DNA from: Pseudomonadota bacterium
GTDB taxonomy: Bacteria; Pseudomonadota; Gammaproteobacteria; Xanthomonadales; Xanthomonadaceae
Length of the DNA stretch: 25,106 bases
Assembly (NCBI GenBank): GCA_023444765.1
Contig: JAEXLY010000228.1
Span: forward strand, 1 to 25,106
Reading direction: 5' to 3'
Within the stretch, counting starts at the first letter, position 1, and the number at the start of each line of letters is the position of its first letter. Positions 21,331-25,106 of the stretch are shown here, in pieces. The translations under genes and the position numbers were made by a program. The notes beneath the pieces are model-generated. The model worked only from the letters and a program-made list of their open reading frames with translations. It ran no database searches and was not told where the DNA came from.

Positions 21331-22811
21331 GCCGCGCTGCCCGCGGCGCGGTCGATCAGCCACTGGCTCAGCAGGCCCACCGGGCGCCCGGTGGCCATGC
21401 CCATCTTGCCGTCGCCGCTGGCGCTGCCGGCGATGTCCAGGTGCGCCCAGCGCTGGCCCTCGGTGAAGCGCGAGAGGAAACAGCCCGCGGTGATCGCACC
21501 GCCCCAGCGGCCGCCGATGTTGTAGACGTCGGCGAAGTTCGACTCGAGCAGGGTCTGGTACTCGTCCCACAGCGGCAGGCGCCAGGCGCGGTCGAACACG
21601 TGCTCGCCCGCCTCGAGCAGCTCGGCCGACAGGTCGTCGTGCTTGCTCATCAGGCCCGATGCGAAGCGCCCCAGCGCGACCATGCAGGCGCCGGTCAGGG
21701 TCGCCACGTCGACCAGCGCCCTGGGCTTGAAACGCTCGGCGTAGGTCAGTGCGTCGCACAGGATCAGCCGCCCTTCGGCGTCGGTATTGCCCACTTCGAT
21801 GGTCTTGCCGGCCATGCTGGTGATCACGTCCGAAGGCCGGTAGCTGTTGCCGTCGATCGCGTTCTCGACCGCGGGCACGATGACCACCAGGTTGATCGGC
21901 AGCTCCATGCCGACCGCCGACACGAACGTTCCCATCACGCCGGCGGCGCCGCACATGTCGAATTTCATCTCCTCGATGCCGCCCTGCGTCTTGAGGTTGA
22001 CGCCGCCGGTGTCGAAGGTGATGCCCTTGCCGACCAGCACGTAGGGGGCGCTGTCGCCGCCGTTGTTCCACTTCAGCACGACCAGGCGGGGGCGGTTGGT
22101 CGAGCCGCGCGCGACCGCGAGCAGGGCACCCATGCCCAGCTGTTCCATCTGCACCTCGTCCAGGATCTCGGCCTCGGCCCTGTCGAAGCGCGCGGCGAAG
22201 GCCTGCGCCTGTTCGGCGACATAGGCGGGATTGCAGATGTTCGGGGGCAGGTTGCCCAGCTCACGCGCGAACTTCACGCCCGCCGCGATCGCCTTGCCCT
22301 GCGCGAGCGCGGCGTCGTCCTCGCCCTGGACCGAGAGCGCCGACAGCCCGGTCTCGCTGCGCTTCTTGTTCTTGGGGCCCAGGGTGGTGGTATAGCGATA
22401 GGCGGCATGGTCGGCGGCGATCACCGCCTGGCGGATGTTCCAGGCCGCGTCTCGGTCCCGGACCGGCAGTTCGGACAGGGTGAACAGCGCCGACTTCACC
22501 GGACCGGTGCGCAGCGCGCGCACCGCGTCGGCAACGGCCTTGAGGTACTGGGCGACGCCGAACTTGGCCTTCTCGCCCAGGCCGACCACCAGCACCCGCG
22601 GAGCGGTCACGCCGGGCAGGTCGTGCACCAGCTGGCTGCGGCCGGTGGCCCCGGAGATGTCGCCGCGTGCGACCAGCGCGGCCAGGCGGCCCTCTCCATC
22701 GAGCGCCAGCGCGGCCGGGCTCAGCGCGCCGTCGGAAAAGGCGCCTACCACGACGCAGTCGGTGCCGGTGGTGCCCGGAGCCGAGCGGTTCAGGGTGAAT
22801 TCGAGGGTCAT
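21327..22811 (-). CDS. pepA: Leucyl aminopeptidase (M17)
   Basis: PepA, 494 residues. It is a hexameric di-metal (Mn/Zn) aminopeptidase that removes N-terminal residues in the cytosol; in E. coli it also binds DNA. The catalytic domain is intact: VGKGITFDTGGVNLKTQGG with the metal-binding Lys and Asp, MKFDMCGAAGVMG, and the family signature NTDAEGRLIL at about residues 342-351. The N-terminal macro-like domain is less conserved, as is common. I chose ATG 22811 (MTLEF); a TTG one codon earlier would also fit. The C-terminus ends SAA directly at a TGA contributed by repeat element E. It is the first gene of pepA-holC-valS and divergent from lptF. Confidence 0.96.
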   Translation of the reverse strand: MTLEFTLNRSAPGTTGTDCVVVGAFSDGALSPAALALDGEGRLAALVARGDISGATGRSQLVHDLPGVTAPRVLVVGLGEKAKFGVAQYLKAVADAVRALRTGPVKSALFTLSELPVRDRDAAWNIRQAVIAADHAAYRYTTTLGPKNKKRSETGLSALSVQGEDDAALAQGKAIAAGVKFARELGNLPPNICNPAYVAEQAQAFAARFDRAEAEILDEVQMEQLGMGALLAVARGSTNRPRLVVLKWNNGGDSAPYVLVGKGITFDTGGVNLKTQGGIEEMKFDMCGAAGVMGTFVSAVGMELPINLVVIVPAVENAIDGNSYRPSDVITSMAGKTIEVGNTDAEGRLILCDALTYAERFKPRALVDVATLTGACMVALGRFASGLMSKHDDLSAELLEAGEHVFDRAWRLPLWDEYQTLLESNFADVYNIGGRWGGAITAGCFLSRFTEGQRWAHLDIAGSASGDGKMGMATGRPVGLLSQWLIDRAAGSAA

Positions 22812-22837
22812 CAATCAGATTCCGAAGGGTATTTCCG

Positions 22838-22922
22838 TACAATCGGCGCCCCGCGCAGTGCATGGCCGCCAGCCGCGTCGAAAGCGCCGCAGCCGCGGCC
22901 GGACGCAATGCCCTAGTCTAAT
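22838..22922 (+). promoter_or_regulatory. Candidate -10 boxes for lptF
   Basis: Two -10-like hexamers lie in the 125-bp pepA-lptF divergent region: TACAAT (22838-22843) and TCTAAT (22917-22922), each five of six to consensus. The second would give a leader of about 7 nt, nearly leaderless; the first about 87 nt. No ribosome binding site is visible before the lptF ATG. The pepA promoter on the other strand is not clear. Confidence 0.35.
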
Positions 22923-22936
22923 CGAACCCCCGCCCG

Positions 22937-24034
22937 ATGCCGAAGCTCGACAGCTACCTGTTCCGCGAATTCGCGCAGACCACGTTCGCGGCCCTGGTGG
23001 TGCTGATGGTGGTGAGCCTGGGCGGCGTGTTCGCCGACGTGCTCAAGGACATCGTCGGCGGGAAGGTGCCGGCCGGCATCATGCTGACCCAGCTGGGCCT
23101 GCAGTTGCTCAACTACCTGCCGCTGATCCTGCCGCTGGGCCTGATGCTGGGACTGCTGATGGGCGTGGGCCGGCTCTACCGCGACAGCGAGGCGCCGGTG
23201 CTGGCCTCGATCGGCGTCGGTCCGCGGCGCCTGCTGCGGCCGCTGCTGATGCTGGTGGTGCCCTTCGTGCTGGTGGTGGGGGCCTGCTCGCTGTGGCTGG
23301 GCCCCTGGGCGCGCGCCTATTCGCAGCAGATGATCGAGGCCGGCCAGCGGACGCTGCTGGTATCGGGCCTGGAGGCCGGCCGCTTCGTGGAGCTGCCCGG
23401 CGGTGGCGGCGTGGTGTACGCGAACTCGATGTCCAGCGACGGCACCTACCTGGGCCGGGTCTTCATCTACCGCCAGGACGAGGGGCGGATGGACATCACC
23501 TCGGCCCGCACGGGCACGCTCGCGGTCGACGGCAACACCCGCTACCTCAAGCTCGACGAGGGTTTCCGGGTCGAAGGGCCCATGGACGGCGGCAAGGATT
23601 TCCGGCTCATGCGCTACGCGTCCAACGAGGTGCGCCTGCCCGACGCCGACAGTTCCGACGACGGCAGCGACCCGGAGCTGCTGCCGACGCTGGCGCTGCT
23701 GCCCGACGGGCGCCCCGAAGCGCTCGCCCAGCTGCATTTCCGGCTGGCGCCGCCCCTGCTCGCCCTGGCCTTCGCCCTGCTCGCGGTGCCGCTGGCCCGG
23801 AGCCCACCGCGCCAGGCGCGCTGGGGACGCATCCTGCTTGGCCTGCTGGCCTATGTGTTCGGCGTGAACCTGATGCTGCTGGGCACCAACGCGCTGGCCT
23901 CGGGTCGGCTGCCGGCCGGCCTGGGCCTGTGGTGGCTGGTGCTGCCGCTGCTGGCGTTGGGACTGTGGATGTACTTCACCGACGGAAGGGTGAGGCGGGC
24001 GCGTCTGCCGCGCCTGGCCGGGGGCGCGCGATGA
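22937..24034 (+). CDS. lptF: LPS export ABC transporter permease LptF
   Basis: LptF, 365 residues. It is one of two inner membrane permeases (with LptG and the LptB ATPase) that extract lipopolysaccharide and pass it to LptC. Three N-terminal membrane segments (ALVVLMVVSLGGVFADVL, LGLQLLNYLPLILPLGLMLG, LMLVVPFVLVVGACSLWL) are followed by a periplasmic beta-jellyroll (about residues 125-270, with VYANSMSSDG and YRQDEGRMDITSA) and three C-terminal membrane segments. The start ATG at 22937 gives the typical MPKLDSYLFREF. Its stop overlaps the lptG start (ATGA), so the two subunits are translationally coupled. Divergent from pepA, the conserved gammaproteobacterial arrangement. Confidence 0.96.
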   Translation: MPKLDSYLFREFAQTTFAALVVLMVVSLGGVFADVLKDIVGGKVPAGIMLTQLGLQLLNYLPLILPLGLMLGLLMGVGRLYRDSEAPVLASIGVGPRRLLRPLLMLVVPFVLVVGACSLWLGPWARAYSQQMIEAGQRTLLVSGLEAGRFVELPGGGGVVYANSMSSDGTYLGRVFIYRQDEGRMDITSARTGTLAVDGNTRYLKLDEGFRVEGPMDGGKDFRLMRYASNEVRLPDADSSDDGSDPELLPTLALLPDGRPEALAQLHFRLAPPLLALAFALLAVPLARSPPRQARWGRILLGLLAYVFGVNLMLLGTNALASGRLPAGLGLWWLVLPLLALGLWMYFTDGRVRRARLPRLAGGAR

Positions 24035-25106
24035 GGCCCTTCCCGAGGCTGCACGACCTGCTCGTCGCACGCGTGGTCATCGGCACCGTGCTGCTGACCT
24101 GGGCGGTGCTGACCGGGCTCGACCTGGTGCTGGCCATGGTCGACGAACTGCGCAGCGTGGGCCAGGGCAGCTACGACTTCCTGAAGGCGGTGAACTACAT
24201 CGCCCATACCACGCCGCGTCGCGCCTACATGATGTTTCCCACGGCCGCGGTCATCGGCTCGCTGATGGGCCTGGGCCAGCTGGCGGCGAGTTCGGAGCTC
24301 ACCGCGCTGCGCGCGCTTGGCGTATCGCGCAGGCGGCTGAGTCTCTCGGTGGCCCTGCCGCTGCTGATCCTCACCGCGCTGATGATGGTCAACGCCGAGA
24401 CGGTCGGGCCGTGGGCGCAGCGCAGCGGCGACATGATGAAGTCCGCGGCGCGTTCGAACGACATGATCGTCGCGCAGTACTCCGGCCTGTGGGCGCGGGA
24501 GGGCGATACCTTTCTCAACGCCCAGTCGGGTCGCGAGCGCACCGAAGGCGATGCGCACTGGCTGGAACTCGATGACGTCCGGCTGTTCGAGTTCGACGAG
24601 GACGGGCGGCTGGCGTCCGTCGCCCGCGCCCGTCTGGCCGAGCACCGCGCCGACAGCGGCTGGCTGTTGCGCGACGTGCAGCGCACCTGGTTCGAAGAGC
24701 GCTCGGTCAGCCAGACCGACTCGGCCGAGGAACGCTGGGAGTCAAATCTGGACGCGGCGACGCTGGCCGCGAACGCGAGCAACATCTGGCGGCCGCGCTA
24801 CATGACCGCCGCAGAGTTGCGGCAGGGCATCGACTACCGCAAACGCAACCAGCTGGACCCCAGCGAGTTCGAGGAGCACTACTGGGGCCACTGGTTCTAT
24901 CCGCTCAATGTGCTGGCTTTGTGTCTGGCGGCGATTCCCTTCGCCTTCGGCAGCCTGCGCAGCGGCGGGCTGGGGCGGCGCCTGTTCATCGGCGTCGTGT
25001 TCGCGCTGGGGTTCTGGCTGCTGCAGACCCAGGTGGTCAAGCTCGCCGCCGTGTACGGTTTCGACTACCGCATCGCCTACCTGGTCCCGCCACTGGACAT
25101 GCTGAC
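24031..25106 (+). CDS. lptG: LPS export ABC transporter permease LptG, 3'-truncated by the window
   Basis: LptG from the ATG overlapping the lptF stop (ATGA). It is open to the window end for 358 residues, so only the last few are missing. The N-terminal helices (VIGTVLLTWAVLTGLDLVLA), the PRRAYMMFPTAAVIGSLMGL segment with the ASSELTALRALGVSRRR coupling-helix region, the periplasmic jellyroll (e.g. GLWAREGDTFLNAQ, WLELDDVRLFEFDEDG) and the C-terminal helices (WFYPLNVLALCLAAIPFAF, FIGVVFALGFWLLQTQVVKL) are all present. It partners LptF in LPS extraction. Truncation comes from the window edge and not from the gene. Confidence 0.95.
   Translation, partial: MRPFPRLHDLLVARVVIGTVLLTWAVLTGLDLVLAMVDELRSVGQGSYDFLKAVNYIAHTTPRRAYMMFPTAAVIGSLMGLGQLAASSELTALRALGVSRRRLSLSVALPLLILTALMMVNAETVGPWAQRSGDMMKSAARSNDMIVAQYSGLWAREGDTFLNAQSGRERTEGDAHWLELDDVRLFEFDEDGRLASVARARLAEHRADSGWLLRDVQRTWFEERSVSQTDSAEERWESNLDAATLAANASNIWRPRYMTAAELRQGIDYRKRNQLDPSEFEEHYWGHWFYPLNVLALCLAAIPFAFGSLRSGGLGRRLFIGVVFALGFWLLQTQVVKLAAVYGFDYRIAYLVPPLDML

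Overview
The window is a high-GC chromosomal segment that reads as core genome of a gammaproteobacterium in the Xanthomonadaceae/Lysobacteraceae (Xanthomonas, Lysobacter or Luteimonas type). The evidence is gene content and order: pepA-holC-valS divergent from lptF-lptG, pilT-pilU beside proC, an H-NS protein of the Xanthomonas type, a STAS-permease fusion in an MCE transport operon, and Xanthomonad-style promoters placed almost on the start codon. The lineage is inferred from protein style and arrangement, not from a search. I see no phage, integron, insertion sequence, tRNA, rRNA or CRISPR array.

Layout. 140-589: a small secreted protein of unknown function. 660-3057: a P-loop kinase divergent from pdxH (vitamin B6), then a cobalamin-type substrate-binding protein. 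3113-4451 (minus): a DUF4426 lipoprotein and proC. 4739-7667 (plus): the type IV pilus retraction ATPases pilT and pilU, then an AlkB-family dioxygenase. 7710-11346 (minus): a lipid-transport operon of STAS-MlaE permease, ATPase, MCE protein and PqiC-like lipoprotein. 11432-12682: a ThrE-family exporter. 12740-13123 (minus): H-NS-like protein. 13487-15955 (minus): two small DUF4124-type envelope proteins and proS. 16123-17719 (plus): pssA, a probable holD (DNA polymerase III psi) and rimI, linked by GTGA stop/start overlaps. 17755-22811 (minus): pepA, holC (chi) and valS. 22937-end (plus): lptF and lptG, the LPS-export permeases; lptG runs off the window.

The most unusual feature is a family of five roughly 95-125 bp intergenic elements (2132-2255, 5789-5904, 10119-10236, 20701-20795, 21236-21330). 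Each has two inverted arms built from 7-nt units (GATTSGK or GAATCGG) around a variable core. They fill the gaps between co-directional genes, supply stop codons to upstream genes (mlaE-like permease, pepA), leave the next gene's frame open through the exit arm, and occupy the position where a ribosome binding site would be. In the GTGATT subclass the arm read first by a ribosome carries TGA every 7 nt, hence in all three frames, while the exit arm has no stop in any frame.

Other points of interest are a perfect 12-bp inverted repeat around the pilT stop codon, leaderless-type promoters before pdxH and pssA, the apparent loss of yggS and yggT from the pilT-proC neighbourhood, and both chi and psi clamp-loader genes lying within about 4 kb.
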